Shown: positions 1 through 9,352, counted from the stretch's first letter. The stretch: DNA of 62,021 nucleotides from an uncultured Bacteroidales bacterium (GCA_947074105.1 CAMTON010000009.1:1-62021), one strand, 5' to 3'. Notes: a model not told the origin generated them from the letters alone. Made by a program: numbers and translations.

Positions 1-3
1 ATT

Positions 4-32
4 ATTGTAATAATAATTTTTTTCTACATTTG
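4..32 (+). promoter_or_regulatory. Bacteroidetes-type promoter of the efflux operon
   Basis: A TACATTTG element at 25-32 matches the Bacteroidetes -7 consensus TAnnTTTG, and ATTG at 4-7 sits 17 bases upstream as a -33 element. The ATG of the TetR gene follows at 71. No ribosome-binding site is visible, as is usual in this phylum. Confidence 0.55.
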
Positions 33-37
33 CACTA

Positions 38-57
38 TTAACAATCTTGTTAAACAA
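38..57. promoter_or_regulatory. Candidate TetR operator
   Basis: TTAACAA at 38-44 and TTGTTAA at 47-53 form a perfect 7-base inverted repeat with a 2-base centre. It overlaps a second palindrome, TTGTTAAACAA, at 47-57. The site lies just after the -7 element and before the TetR start codon, where an autorepressor would bind. Operator function is inferred from position and symmetry only. Confidence 0.45.
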
Positions 58-70
58 TAATGTTAGTCAA

Positions 71-694
71 ATGAAAGAAGAAATAAATAAAGAAAAAGCT
101 ATTCTTCAGGCTGCTGAGGAAGAGTTTATTACAAAAGGATTTGCTGCAACCAAAACGGTTGAAATAGCAAAAAAAGCAGGTGTTACACATGCTATGCTTC
201 ACTATTACTTCAGGACAAAAGAGAAACTTTTCAATTGTGTTTATGAGGAAAAGATAGAATTGCTGAAACAATCCGTTCAGGTATTCTTCACTGAAACTTC
301 GCTTCCTTTTGCTGAAAGAATAAAACTTGGTATTGAATCTCATTTTGATTTCCTTAGAGCCAATCCACGTCTTCCTATGTTTGTCATCAATGAGATAATG
401 TCGAATCCTGAAAGATTGAGTCTTGTTGAAAAAACTATCGGAGAGATAGCGATAAATATTTTAGCTACACTTCAGGGGCAAATTGATAAGGCGGTAAAAG
501 AGGGAGAAATTGTACCTGTAAAAGCATCTGATCTGATCATAGATATAGTATCACTGAATATTTTTGTTTTTACGATCTTTCCTCTTGCCAAATTTGCCCT
601 TATACCGCAATATGACAGTGAAGAAGATTTTTTTAATTCCAGGAAGCGGGAAAATGTACGCATGATTATGTGTCGACTGAAAAATAATGACTGA
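71..694 (+). CDS. TetR/AcrR family transcriptional regulator
   Basis: A 207-residue TetR-family repressor. The N-terminal helix-turn-helix covers about residues 28-50 and ends in the family-typical HYYFRTKEKLF. The remaining helical part is the ligand-binding and dimer domain. I chose ATG 71, because a TTG at 47 lies within the putative operator and adds residues outside the domain. The gene overlaps the following TolC reading frame or ends 7 bases before its likely start. It heads an ABC export operon and has a palindrome in its own promoter, so it probably represses the operon and itself until an effector binds. The effector is unknown. Confidence 0.85.
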   Translation: MKEEINKEKAILQAAEEEFITKGFAATKTVEIAKKAGVTHAMLHYYFRTKEKLFNCVYEEKIELLKQSVQVFFTETSLPFAERIKLGIESHFDFLRANPRLPMFVINEIMSNPERLSLVEKTIGEIAINILATLQGQIDKAVKEGEIVPVKASDLIIDIVSLNIFVFTIFPLAKFALIPQYDSEEDFFNSRKRENVRMIMCRLKNND

Positions 695-701
695 TAATAT
701 T

Positions 702-1976
702 ATGAAGAAACTGATATCCGTTACTTTAACTCTGATTCTTTCGGTTCAGATCTTTGCCCAGGTAACTCTTGAAGAGTGCCAGGAATGGGCACAACAGAAT
801 TATCCGCTTATAAATCAGTACGGGCTGATAAACAAAACAACAGAATATTCTCTTTCAAATGCTTCAAGAAGCTGGATTCCTCAGCTTTCTTTATCCGCTA
901 CTTTTTCATATCAGTCGGCCGTAACCGGATTTCCCGACGATATGCTACACATTTATGAGAATATGGGCGTAAAAATCAAAGGCCTTAATCACGAGCAATA
1001 CAAAGCGGGCGCGAGTCTTACTCAGAAAATATGGGATGGCGGGGCATCAGGTGTAGAACGTCGTACTGCCGAAGCTCAGGGTGCAGCGCAGGCAGCAGAG
1101 AATGATGTAAGTATGTATGCTGTAAGAGAAAGAATCAATAATCTTTATTTCGGAATTCTTCTGCAGGATACTCAGCTCCGTCAGAATGAAAATCTACAGA
1201 ACTTACTGAAAAATAATGTAGATCTTCTAAAATCATATCTTGCAAACGGTGTAGCGATGCCTTATGATGTGGATATGATGGAGGCTGAATTGCTTTCGGC
1301 TCAACAGAAACGTATTCAGATAGAATCTTCGAGAGACGCTTATATCGCAATGCTTTCAATAATGACAGGTCATGAAATATCTTCTCTTGTAATTCCTTCT
1401 GAAGAACTTGTGAATACGAATGAGGTAAACCGTCCCGAGCTTATTCATCTGAATAAGCAGTGGGAGCTGTTATCCGTAAATGAAAAAGCAGTTAAAACTT
1501 CATTTAATCCATATATAGGTGCTTTTGCCGAAGGGTTTTACGGAAATCCGGGACTGAACCTTTTTAAAAGTATGTTCGAAGATAAATGGACGTGGAATTT
1601 TACGGGCGGTATAAAGGTGCAATGGAATTTCAGTTCTCTGTATACTCTGAAAACTGATCTTAATAAAATAAAGACAGCGCAGGATCAGATTAATATCAGG
1701 CGTGAAACATTCCTTTTTAATAATAATCTTCAGATTACTGAACAGCAGAGAGCCATCGCCGGAATGCGTGAATTGTTAGAAAAAGATGAAAAGATAGTAG
1801 CTCTGAGAACTTCAGTCAGAAATGCTTATGAAGCTAAACTAAAAAACGGTGTGATAGAAGTAAACGATCTTCTGAAAGAGATTACCAATGAGAATCAGGC
1901 AAAACTTACGGAAGAGGCTCATCGTATCGAGCTTCTCCGGAATATATACAATCTGAAATACATAGTAAATAATTAA
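702..1976 (+). CDS. TolC-family outer membrane efflux protein
   Basis: A 424-residue outer-membrane factor. It begins with a signal peptide ending near residue 20 (IFAQ), followed by two long alpha-helical coiled segments typical of the OEP family. The ATG at 702 was preferred to the one at 687, since it starts the signal peptide directly with MKKL and avoids overlap with the TetR gene. It is expected to form the trimeric channel-tunnel in the outer membrane and to dock with the adaptor encoded next. It is somewhat shorter than E. coli TolC, as is common for Bacteroidetes members. Family confidence is high; the substrate is not deducible. Confidence 0.85.
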   Translation: MKKLISVTLTLILSVQIFAQVTLEECQEWAQQNYPLINQYGLINKTTEYSLSNASRSWIPQLSLSATFSYQSAVTGFPDDMLHIYENMGVKIKGLNHEQYKAGASLTQKIWDGGASGVERRTAEAQGAAQAAENDVSMYAVRERINNLYFGILLQDTQLRQNENLQNLLKNNVDLLKSYLANGVAMPYDVDMMEAELLSAQQKRIQIESSRDAYIAMLSIMTGHEISSLVIPSEELVNTNEVNRPELIHLNKQWELLSVNEKAVKTSFNPYIGAFAEGFYGNPGLNLFKSMFEDKWTWNFTGGIKVQWNFSSLYTLKTDLNKIKTAQDQINIRRETFLFNNNLQITEQQRAIAGMRELLEKDEKIVALRTSVRNAYEAKLKNGVIEVNDLLKEITNENQAKLTEEAHRIELLRNIYNLKYIVNN

Positions 1977-1980
1977 CGAT

Positions 1981-2871
1981 ATGAGAAACATAACATTAAT
2001 ATCACTTATCATATTACTTGCTGGTTGCCATCACAAAGAGAAATTTGATGCGACAGGAACTTTTGAGGCGACGGAAATAATTATTTCAAGTGAGGTTGAA
2101 GGCAGGATTCTAAGCTTGGATATAAATGAAGGCGACATAGTCAATCCTCTTCAGGTTGTAGGTATTATAGATTCGACACAATTGTATCTAAAAAAGCTTC
2201 AGCTTCTTAAAAGTGTGAAGTCAGTGAGCAGTGACCGTCCCGATATAGCAAAACAGATAGCGGCGACAAAGGAACAGCTCGCTAATCAGAAAACAGAACA
2301 GCGACGTATTCAGAATCTGATAAAAGCAAACGCTGCAACTACAAAACAGCTTGACGATATCAATTCTGCCGTTATAGTTCTTGAACGTCAGCTTGATGCA
2401 CAACTTTCATCATTAAACAACCGAACAGCAAGTCTGAATGCACAGAGTTCATCTATTGATGTACAGATTGCACAGGTTGATGAGATGCTTGGATATTGTA
2501 AAGTGAAACCTTATGTCGGAGGAACCGTTCTTGATAAATTCGCAGAGGAAGGAGAACTTGCCGTAACGGGAAAACCTCTTTTTAAAATTGCAGATCTTAA
2601 TAAAATGTTTCTACGGGCTTATGTGACATCAGCTCAGCTTGCCGACATAAAGCTTGGAGACAAGGTCAGAGTGATGGCACAGTTCGGCGGTGACAGACAA
2701 CGGGATTATGAAGGTACAATATACTGGATTGCTTCAAAGAATGAGTTTACGCCACGCAATATTCAGACTGTTGACGAACGTGCGGAACTTGTCTATGCTA
2801 TCAAAATACGGGTGGAAAATGACGGTTATTTAAAAATTGGCGGTTACGGAGAAGTATTTTTCAATAAATGA
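1981..2871 (+). CDS. HlyD-family periplasmic adaptor (membrane fusion) lipoprotein
   Basis: A 296-residue adaptor with a lipoprotein signal: the lipobox LLAGC places the lipidated cysteine at residue 16. It then shows a biotinyl-lipoyl-like segment (EGRILSLDINEGDIV), a central coiled coil with many Gln and Lys residues (about 85-165), the return lipoyl half, and a beta-barrel segment. This is the order expected of HlyD/YbhG proteins. It starts 4 bases after the TolC stop and overlaps the next ATPase gene by 4 bases, so the genes are translationally coupled. It should bridge the ABC-2 permeases to the TolC channel. Confidence 0.85.
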   Translation: MRNITLISLIILLAGCHHKEKFDATGTFEATEIIISSEVEGRILSLDINEGDIVNPLQVVGIIDSTQLYLKKLQLLKSVKSVSSDRPDIAKQIAATKEQLANQKTEQRRIQNLIKANAATTKQLDDINSAVIVLERQLDAQLSSLNNRTASLNAQSSSIDVQIAQVDEMLGYCKVKPYVGGTVLDKFAEEGELAVTGKPLFKIADLNKMFLRAYVTSAQLADIKLGDKVRVMAQFGGDRQRDYEGTIYWIASKNEFTPRNIQTVDERAELVYAIKIRVENDGYLKIGGYGEVFFNK

Positions 2872-3776
2872 GTGCAATAGAAATAAATAATATATCGAAG
2901 ACTTACGGGACGACAACGGCTCTGGATAATATCTCTTTCAATGTGAAAGAGGGCGAACTTTTCGGCCTTATCGGTGCAGACGGTGCGGGAAAGACTACTT
3001 TATTCCGTATTCTGACAACGCTTATACTGGCAGATAAAGGCTCTGCTTCAGTCAATGGTTTCGATGTGATAAGTCAGTATAAATCGATACGTAATGACGT
3101 AGGTTATATGCCGGGACGTTTTTCTCTTTACGGAGATATGACAGTAAAAGAGAATCTTGATTTTTTCGCTTCTGTCTTCGGCACTACCCTTGAGCAGAAC
3201 CGCGACCTGATAGAGGATATTTACTGTCAGATAGAACCTTTTAACAACAGACGATCAGCAAAACTATCCGGAGGGATGAAACAGAAACTCGCGCTTTGCT
3301 GCGCTCTTATTCATAAACCTTCTGTACTTTTTCTTGATGAACCGACAACAGGTGTAGATCCTGTTTCAAGAAAAGAGTTCTGGGAAATGCTGCATAAACT
3401 GAAAAAGAAAGGAATCTCGATACTTACCTCTACTCCGTATATGGACGAAGCGGGACAATGCGACCGTATTGCTTTTATAAAACAGGGTAAGATTCTTACC
3501 ATAGATACTCCTGCAGGTATTATTGACTCATTCGGAGAACCGTTGTTTGCCGTTTCTGCCAACAATATGCATACACTGCTTAAAGCTGTACGCGAATATC
3601 CGGAAGTAAAGAATTGCTATACTTTCGGAGAATATCATCACTTTACCGTCAGAGACGTAAAGTTTAAAAAAGCCGGCTTTCTGTCATATCTCGGATCTCT
3701 CGGTTATGAAAATATCTCAATAAATCAGATCACTGCAACAGTTGAAGACTGTTACCTGAAACTTTCGGAATTATGA
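2868..3776 (+). CDS. ABC transporter ATP-binding protein (first of a pair)
   Basis: A 302-residue ABC ATPase. It has Walker A GADGAGKT (36-43), the signature LSGGM (134-138) and Walker B VLFLDEP (154-160). The switch His is replaced, since the sequence reads STPYMDEA where the next ATPase has TTHYMDEA. The C-terminal extension of about 90 residues resembles the CcmA/YbhF drug-export type. It overlaps both neighbours by 4 bases. Together with the following gene it corresponds to the two halves of E. coli YbhF, here encoded as separate polypeptides that presumably heterodimerise. Confidence 0.9.
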   Translation: MSAIEINNISKTYGTTTALDNISFNVKEGELFGLIGADGAGKTTLFRILTTLILADKGSASVNGFDVISQYKSIRNDVGYMPGRFSLYGDMTVKENLDFFASVFGTTLEQNRDLIEDIYCQIEPFNNRRSAKLSGGMKQKLALCCALIHKPSVLFLDEPTTGVDPVSRKEFWEMLHKLKKKGISILTSTPYMDEAGQCDRIAFIKQGKILTIDTPAGIIDSFGEPLFAVSANNMHTLLKAVREYPEVKNCYTFGEYHHFTVRDVKFKKAGFLSYLGSLGYENISINQITATVEDCYLKLSEL

Positions 3777-4513
3777 TGGAATATGCTATTGATGTAAATA
3801 ACCTGACAAAGAAATTCGGCAACTTCACGGCTGTCGACAATATTTCTTTTAATGTAAAAAGAGGTGAGATTTTCGGATTTCTTGGTGCTAACGGTGCAGG
3901 AAAAACTACGGCTATGCGTATTCTCTGCGGTTTAAGTTTTCCGACTTCCGGAAAAGGGACTGTGGCAGGATATGATATCGCTACACAGTCGGAAAACATA
4001 AAAAAGTCAATCGGATATATGAGTCAGAAGTTCTCTCTTTACGATGATCTGAAGGTATGGGAGAATATACGTCTTTTTGCAGGTATTTACGGAGTACCCG
4101 AAAAGGAAATTGAGCCCAGGACCGAAGAACTTCTTAAAACACTCGATTTTACTTCGGAAAGAAATTCTCTTGTAAGCAAGTTACCTCTTGGATGGAAGCA
4201 GAAACTTGCTTTCTCAGTTGCCATCTTTCATAATCCGTGCATAGTTTTTCTTGATGAGCCTACAGGCGGTGTAGATCCCGAAACACGCCGTCAGTTCTGG
4301 GAAATGATATATGAGGCCTCAGACAGAGGAATTACCGTTTTCGTTACAACACATTATATGGATGAAGCGGAATATTGCGACCGTGTGTCTATAATGGTTG
4401 ACGGAAAGATCGAAGCGCTTGATACTCCGTTAAATCTGAAGAATAAGTTCAGAGTAAACTCAATGGAGGAAGTTTTCTATCTGCTTGCGCGTAAAGCAAC
4501 GCGTAACGAATAA
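3773..4513 (+). CDS. ABC transporter ATP-binding protein (second of a pair)
   Basis: A 246-residue ABC ATPase with Walker A GANGAGKT (38-45), Walker B IVFLDEP and the switch His in TTHYMDEAE. The usual LSGGQ signature is replaced by LPLGW (137-141). The same kind of departure occurs in the second ATPase half of YbhF-like exporters. With the first ATPase carrying a normal signature but lacking the switch His, the pair looks asymmetric, with one consensus and one degenerate ATP site. It overlaps the upstream ATPase gene by 4 bases. Confidence 0.9.
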   Translation: MMEYAIDVNNLTKKFGNFTAVDNISFNVKRGEIFGFLGANGAGKTTAMRILCGLSFPTSGKGTVAGYDIATQSENIKKSIGYMSQKFSLYDDLKVWENIRLFAGIYGVPEKEIEPRTEELLKTLDFTSERNSLVSKLPLGWKQKLAFSVAIFHNPCIVFLDEPTGGVDPETRRQFWEMIYEASDRGITVFVTTHYMDEAEYCDRVSIMVDGKIEALDTPLNLKNKFRVNSMEEVFYLLARKATRNE

Positions 4514-4523
4514 ATTACAGCCT

Positions 4524-5627
4524 ATGAAAGTATTTTTAGCTTTTGTAAAAAAAGAGTTCTTCCATATATTCAGAGATCCGCGCACACTATTGATTTTACT
4601 CGGAATGCCTGTTGTACAGATAATCCTTTTCGGATTCGCGCTTTCAGTGGAAATCAATAACATAAATGTTGCCATTATTGCCCCGGAAAGAACAGAAACC
4701 ATCAGGCAGATAACAAACAAGATCGCCGCAAACAGATATTTCACGGTAACAGGTATTTACGATTCTGAAGATAAGCCGGCAGAACTTATGAGACGGGAGA
4801 AAGCAAATGTCATTCTGCGATTTAATCATGATTTCAATCCCTTCGTAAGACCGGTAAGTGAGACTCAGATGCAGATTATCACCAATGCTTCAAATCCTAA
4901 TACGGCAGTCCAGGAAACAATGTATCTGCAGTCTGTCATAAATGATTATTTCAGAGAAAAACAGGTTTCATCTGTCACCCCGACAATCAGTCCGGTAGTA
5001 AGGTATCTGTATAATCCCGGAATGCAAAGTGCTTTTAATTTCGTGCCCGGTATTCTCGGTCTTCTTATGATCATTATATGTACGATGATGACATCGGTAT
5101 CAATCGTAAGGGAAAAAGAAACGGGAACAATGGAGGAACTACTTGTATCTCCGGTAAAGCCGATAAATATAATTCTGGCAAAAATGGTTCCTTATTTTGC
5201 TCTTTCCTGTGTGAATCTGGTTACAATTCTGCTGATATCACGTTTCGTTCTTAATGTTCCCGTCAGCGGAAGCATATTCGCGATATTCGGGATATCACTG
5301 ATATATATAATTCTGGCTCTTGCACTCGGAATGCTGATATCAAGTATTGTAAAAACCCAGGTAGCAGCAATGCTTATATCCGCTATGTCACTTATGCTTC
5401 CTGTGATAATACTGTCGGGAATGATATTTCCTATTGAAAGTGCTCCGGAATTTTTCAGATGGCTTTCATGTATTATTCCGGCAAGATGGTATATCGCCGC
5501 TATGCGAAAACTTATGATTGAGGGGCTTCCCATAACTTATGTAATTAAAGAGATTGTCATTCTCTGCGGTATGGCAATAACTCTTATAAGCATTTCATTA
5601 TTAAAATTCAAAAACCGACTTGAATAA
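4524..5627 (+). CDS. ABC-2 type permease
   Basis: A 367-residue ABC-2 permease. It has one N-terminal transmembrane helix (about residues 20-42), a large extracytoplasmic domain, then five hydrophobic segments, with the motif REKETGTMEELLVSP at the start of the membrane block typical of YhhJ/YbhS-like permeases. I chose ATG 4524 (MKVFLAF), since the upstream start at 4485 lies inside the ATPase gene. It pairs with the next permease as the membrane half of the exporter. Confidence 0.88.
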   Translation: MKVFLAFVKKEFFHIFRDPRTLLILLGMPVVQIILFGFALSVEINNINVAIIAPERTETIRQITNKIAANRYFTVTGIYDSEDKPAELMRREKANVILRFNHDFNPFVRPVSETQMQIITNASNPNTAVQETMYLQSVINDYFREKQVSSVTPTISPVVRYLYNPGMQSAFNFVPGILGLLMIIICTMMTSVSIVREKETGTMEELLVSPVKPINIILAKMVPYFALSCVNLVTILLISRFVLNVPVSGSIFAIFGISLIYIILALALGMLISSIVKTQVAAMLISAMSLMLPVIILSGMIFPIESAPEFFRWLSCIIPARWYIAAMRKLMIEGLPITYVIKEIVILCGMAITLISISLLKFKNRLE

Positions 5628-5629
5628 TT

Positions 5630-6730
5630 ATGTTCAGATATCTGTTAGCAAAAGAATTCAAACAATTCAAAAGAAATGAATTTCTGCCCCGTCTTGTAGT
5701 CATGTTTCCTATCATGACAATGCTAATCATGCCGTGGGTAGCGACACTTGATATTAAAAATATCAATGTAAGTGTGGTTGATGAAGATAATACCGTCACT
5801 TCTCGGCGACTGATTGAGAAGATCGGTTCAACTCAGTATTTCGAAATAAAGGAAAGAGCTATAACTTATGGTGAAGCTCTTGAATCGATGAGATTCGGTG
5901 ACTCCGATCTTATAGTCAATATTCCCTATTGCTTCGAAAAAGATATAGTTACAGGTCAGGGCAGCAATGTCTTTATCGCAGCGAATGCTGTTAATGGAAC
6001 AAAAGGCTCTATGGGAAGCGGTTATATCAGTCAGATTCTTGAAAGTTTTTCCAGAGAGATTCTTCCCGAACCGGCATCAAAAAATTCTGATGCGGTGAAT
6101 ATTTCTGTAATAAGTAAATATAATCCGACACTTGACTATAAGAAGTTTATGATTCCGGCTCTTATGTCGATTGTAGTGCTTATGATCTGCGGATTTCTGC
6201 CGGCATTAAACATAGTAAGTGAAAAGGAAATAGGAACTATCGAACAGATTAATGCCACTCCGGTTAAGAAATGGCAGTTTATTCTGGCAAAGCTTCTGCC
6301 TTACTGGATCATAGGTTTGTTTGTGCTTTCTATATGTTTTCTTATCTCATGGATTGTTTACGGCTTTTTTCCCGCCGGAAATTTCATTACTCTTTACACC
6401 GTTACTCTGGCGTTCATATTTGCAATGTCAGGTCTTGGGATTCTGATTTCAAATTTCTCGCAGACTATGCAGCAGGCAATGCTTGTTATGTTTTTCTTTA
6501 TGCTGGTCTTCAATCTTATGAGCGGACTTTTTACACCTGTATCATCTATGCCTGAATGGGCACAATGGATTGCCGCTTTCATACCTCCTAAATATTTTAT
6601 TGAAGCTATGCGCGGAATATATCAGATGGGAGTCGGATTCAGAGATCTTATCCCTCAGTTTATTATTCTTCTTTGTTTCGGATTCTGTTTTAATCTTCTT
6701 GCCATAGTGACTTACAGAAAGAGATCGTAA
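5630..6730 (+). CDS. ABC-2 type permease
   Basis: A 366-residue ABC-2 permease and the last gene of the efflux operon, 2 bases after the previous stop. Topology matches its neighbour: one N-terminal helix, an extracytoplasmic loop of about 140 residues, and five C-terminal helices introduced by SEKEIGTIEQINATP. The two permeases are homologous but diverged, so they probably form a heterodimer with the two ATPases. By analogy to YbhFSR the complex would export drugs or other small hydrophobic compounds through the TolC-like channel. The substrate is unproven. Confidence 0.88.
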   Translation: MFRYLLAKEFKQFKRNEFLPRLVVMFPIMTMLIMPWVATLDIKNINVSVVDEDNTVTSRRLIEKIGSTQYFEIKERAITYGEALESMRFGDSDLIVNIPYCFEKDIVTGQGSNVFIAANAVNGTKGSMGSGYISQILESFSREILPEPASKNSDAVNISVISKYNPTLDYKKFMIPALMSIVVLMICGFLPALNIVSEKEIGTIEQINATPVKKWQFILAKLLPYWIIGLFVLSICFLISWIVYGFFPAGNFITLYTVTLAFIFAMSGLGILISNFSQTMQQAMLVMFFFMLVFNLMSGLFTPVSSMPEWAQWIAAFIPPKYFIEAMRGIYQMGVGFRDLIPQFIILLCFGFCFNLLAIVTYRKRS

Positions 6731-6827
6731 TTTAATATAATCCTGATATATTTTCATCACATATCTTACATAGATCAAAGTTCCCGTTTATATATCTTCA
6801 TATACGTTTATTTGCCGAAGAAAATTC

Positions 6828-6835
6828 TATTTTTG
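6828..6835 (+). promoter_or_regulatory. -7 promoter element of the Lrp/AsnC gene
   Basis: TATTTTTG matches TAnnTTTG and lies 33 bases before the ATG at 6869. It supports that start over the TTG at 6812, which would lie upstream of the transcription start. The -33 element is not clear. Confidence 0.45.
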
Positions 6836-6868
6836 CACATATATAACAGATTATTAATATTACTCTCT

Positions 6869-7333
6869 ATGCAACAGCTCGACGAAACCGATATCAAAAT
6901 TCTTAAGTCACTTCAGAGAAACGCAAAACTGACAACAAAGGAATTGGCAGAAATTGTCAACTTGTCTCCTACTCCGGTTTTTGAACGTCAGAAAAGACTG
7001 GAACGTGAAGGGTATATTAAAAACTATGTGGCAGTAGTAGATCCGAAAAAGGCAGGAAACGGTTTTATCGTACTTTGTAATATACGGCTTAAGCAACATA
7101 ATAAGGATTACGGGCTTCAGTTTATGAAAGCGATTGAAGAGATTGATGAAATTACAGATTGTTATAATACTTCCGGTGATTATGATTTCATGATAAAGAT
7201 ATATGTCAGAGATATGGATCATTATCAGGATTTTGTTCTTAATACTTTAGGAGTAATCGACAGTATAGGAAGTCTGCATAGCATTTTTGTTATCGGTGAG
7301 ATAAAAAACTCGCATTGTGTTCCTGTTTATTGA
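6869..7333 (+). CDS. Lrp/AsnC family transcriptional regulator
   Basis: A 154-residue Lrp/AsnC regulator. The N-terminal winged helix starts LDETDIKILKSLQRNAKLT and contains the recognition segment LSPTPVFERQKRLEREGYI. The C-terminal RAM/ligand-binding domain contains GDYDFMIKIYVRDMDHYQDF. I used ATG 6869, which gives the family's usual N-terminus and length. The gene stands alone between the efflux operon and a small membrane protein. Such proteins usually sense amino acids and form octamers; the target genes cannot be told from here. Confidence 0.88.
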   Translation: MQQLDETDIKILKSLQRNAKLTTKELAEIVNLSPTPVFERQKRLEREGYIKNYVAVVDPKKAGNGFIVLCNIRLKQHNKDYGLQFMKAIEEIDEITDCYNTSGDYDFMIKIYVRDMDHYQDFVLNTLGVIDSIGSLHSIFVIGEIKNSHCVPVY

Positions 7334-7468
7334 AATCAATATTTATAAATACTTTCGTTATACAACATCTGTAACTCAATAATTTTTAAGAGAATAGGTA
7401 AATATTTTTTTGTTTGTTTATTATAATTTATTAAATTTAATAATGAATATAAACTAAACTTAGAACTT

Positions 7469-8269
7469 ATGAACCTTTATTTATTCCTTTCAGCAAATGC
7501 ACAGGTTGTAGATATTCTCTTCTTTGTTTTTATCGGAATATTTATTTTAACCGCTCTTCTTACTCTTTTAAGTCTTCCGGGATGGGTAAAACTGGATGAA
7601 TGGTATCAGAAGAAACTTTTTCTGGCTCTTATTATAGAGGTGGTAGGTGTTGTGATCACATTATTCAGTCATACATTTATTAATTCGGATAATACTTCGA
7701 AAATAGCTCAATTACCTCCGAAAGCTATAATAAGCTCAGATTCTATATGGTTAAATGAGAAAGGTATTAATATGTTTTTGGATATAATTACTCAGGCTAA
7801 AGACTCAAGCAATACTGTCTTCCAAGAACTTATTTTAGACAAATCTGCAATACAGAGTCTCAAACTTTTCAATTCAATAACACTTAAGGATTCTCAGAAT
7901 GAAAGTAGCGCGATACTTAAATTTCGGCGCGATGCTGATAATCAAAACAGATGGTATCATAAAGAGGGTGAGATTATAGGCTGTCCGTATAGATATGAAG
8001 TATATGACGCTAAAACAGGTCCGAATTATAGAATAATTAAAGATTCTGATACAATTAAAAATTCATTCGGAGAACATACAACTAATGTTTTTGACAAGGG
8101 AAAGCGTAAATATCTTCTATACCCTTACAGTAATCCTGAAAATAACGAAAAGCTTTATTATCTATATCGTGTAATTGCTGCGGATCTTGAAAACAGTTTA
8201 CAGGAAAAACAGTTTGTTGATGTGTTTCTTCTTGAAATAAAATCAGAACTTAACACCGAAGATCTTTAA
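7469..8269 (+). CDS. Hypothetical membrane-anchored protein
   Basis: A 266-residue protein I do not recognise. Two hydrophobic segments near residues 12-35 and 48-70 are followed by a soluble, mostly polar domain of about 190 residues with no obvious motif. It may be placed on either side of the inner membrane depending on topology. The gene is monocistronic, with its own AT-rich leader and a strong terminator directly after it. The name reflects only the visible topology. Confidence 0.6.
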   Translation: MNLYLFLSANAQVVDILFFVFIGIFILTALLTLLSLPGWVKLDEWYQKKLFLALIIEVVGVVITLFSHTFINSDNTSKIAQLPPKAIISSDSIWLNEKGINMFLDIITQAKDSSNTVFQELILDKSAIQSLKLFNSITLKDSQNESSAILKFRRDADNQNRWYHKEGEIIGCPYRYEVYDAKTGPNYRIIKDSDTIKNSFGEHTTNVFDKGKRKYLLYPYSNPENNEKLYYLYRVIAADLENSLQEKQFVDVFLLEIKSELNTEDL

Positions 8270-8277
8270 TAAAAACG

Positions 8278-8323
8278 AATCGCTCCGTAAGTTGTCATAA
8301 GACATTTACGGAGCGATTTTTTT
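8278..8323 (+). terminator. Intrinsic terminator after the membrane protein
   Basis: A perfect 13-base inverted repeat (8278-8290 and 8306-8318) is followed by a T run to 8323. It lies 8 bases after the stop codon and also sits downstream of the converging metF gene. Confidence 0.85.
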
Positions 8324-8357
8324 CAACCAAAGTATAATCATTAACACAAATCTTTTC

Positions 8358-9314
8358 TTAATATATGGCGCGTGCTACATCTCTTACGTTATCTACAGCA
8401 CCAATAGTATAAAAATGAACACCTGGTACACCGTTATCTATAAGTTCGCGACACTGGTTTATACACCATTCTATTCCAAGGGCTTTAACATCACGGTCAT
8501 CGTTGCATTTCAGAACTTCCGTTACAAGTTCCTGAGGGAGATCTACCTTAAATGTCTTAGGAATGACACTTAACTGCGATAATTTTGAAAAAGGTTTTAT
8601 ACCCGGGATAATCGGCACATTAATACCTTCTTTTCTTGCCCTCTCTACGAAATCAAAATATTTATTGTTATCGTAAAACATCTGAGTAACAACATATTCC
8701 GCACCTGCCTCCACTTTCTTTTTAAGCCAGTAAATATCCATATCCTGATTAGGTGATTCTTCATGTTTTTCGGGATATCCTGCCACTCCGTAAACAAAAG
8801 GAGTAAGAGATGACTTTATCTGACTTCCGTCGGCAAAAAAACCATTATTGAAAGCATTTACCTGTTCAGCCAGTTCGAGAGCATTTCTGCATCCGCCTTT
8901 TTCAGGAACGAAGCCAGACTGATCCTTGGCTTTATCCCCACGAAGGAGCAGAAGATTCGTTATTCCAAGAAACTGAAGGTCAAGTAGGATATATTCGGTA
9001 TCCTGTTTTGAAAAGCCGCTGCAAAGAATATGAGGAACTACAGTTATATCATATTTGTTACTTATTGCAGCTGCTATAGCCACTGTGCCGGGACGGCGAC
9101 ATCCCGTACGACGTTCAAACAGTCCGTCAGCAGTTTCTTTGTAAATAACTTCATTTCTGTGAGTAGTAATATTAATATATCTCGGATTGAATTCACAAAG
9201 CGAATCAATTGATGAGAATAATTTATCTATTCCCGTACCTTTTACCGGTGGCAGCACTTCAAACGAAAATGCCGTCTTATCTTTTTCATTTCTTATCAGA
9301 TCTGTTACTGTCAT
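8358..9314 (-). CDS. metF: Methylenetetrahydrofolate reductase
   Basis: A 318-residue MetF, which reduces 5,10-methylene-THF to 5-methyl-THF using FAD, feeding methionine synthesis and one-carbon flux. The barrel begins with FSFEVLPPVKG, carrying the conserved active-site Glu. Further family segments are NITTHRN, PHILCSGFSKQDTEYILLDL, LLLRGDKAK, and EYVVTQMFYDNNKYFDFVERARKEG. Length matches the bacterial family. It stands alone and is transcribed towards the preceding membrane-protein gene. A -7-like element lies about 40 bases before the start codon. Confidence 0.95.
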   Translation of the reverse strand: MTVTDLIRNEKDKTAFSFEVLPPVKGTGIDKLFSSIDSLCEFNPRYINITTHRNEVIYKETADGLFERRTGCRRPGTVAIAAAISNKYDITVVPHILCSGFSKQDTEYILLDLQFLGITNLLLLRGDKAKDQSGFVPEKGGCRNALELAEQVNAFNNGFFADGSQIKSSLTPFVYGVAGYPEKHEESPNQDMDIYWLKKKVEAGAEYVVTQMFYDNNKYFDFVERARKEGINVPIIPGIKPFSKLSQLSVIPKTFKVDLPQELVTEVLKCNDDRDVKALGIEWCINQCRELIDNGVPGVHFYTIGAVDNVRDVARAIY

Positions 9315-9352
9315 TCTTCTGAACCTCTTTTATTTTCCTGAATTATTTTCTA

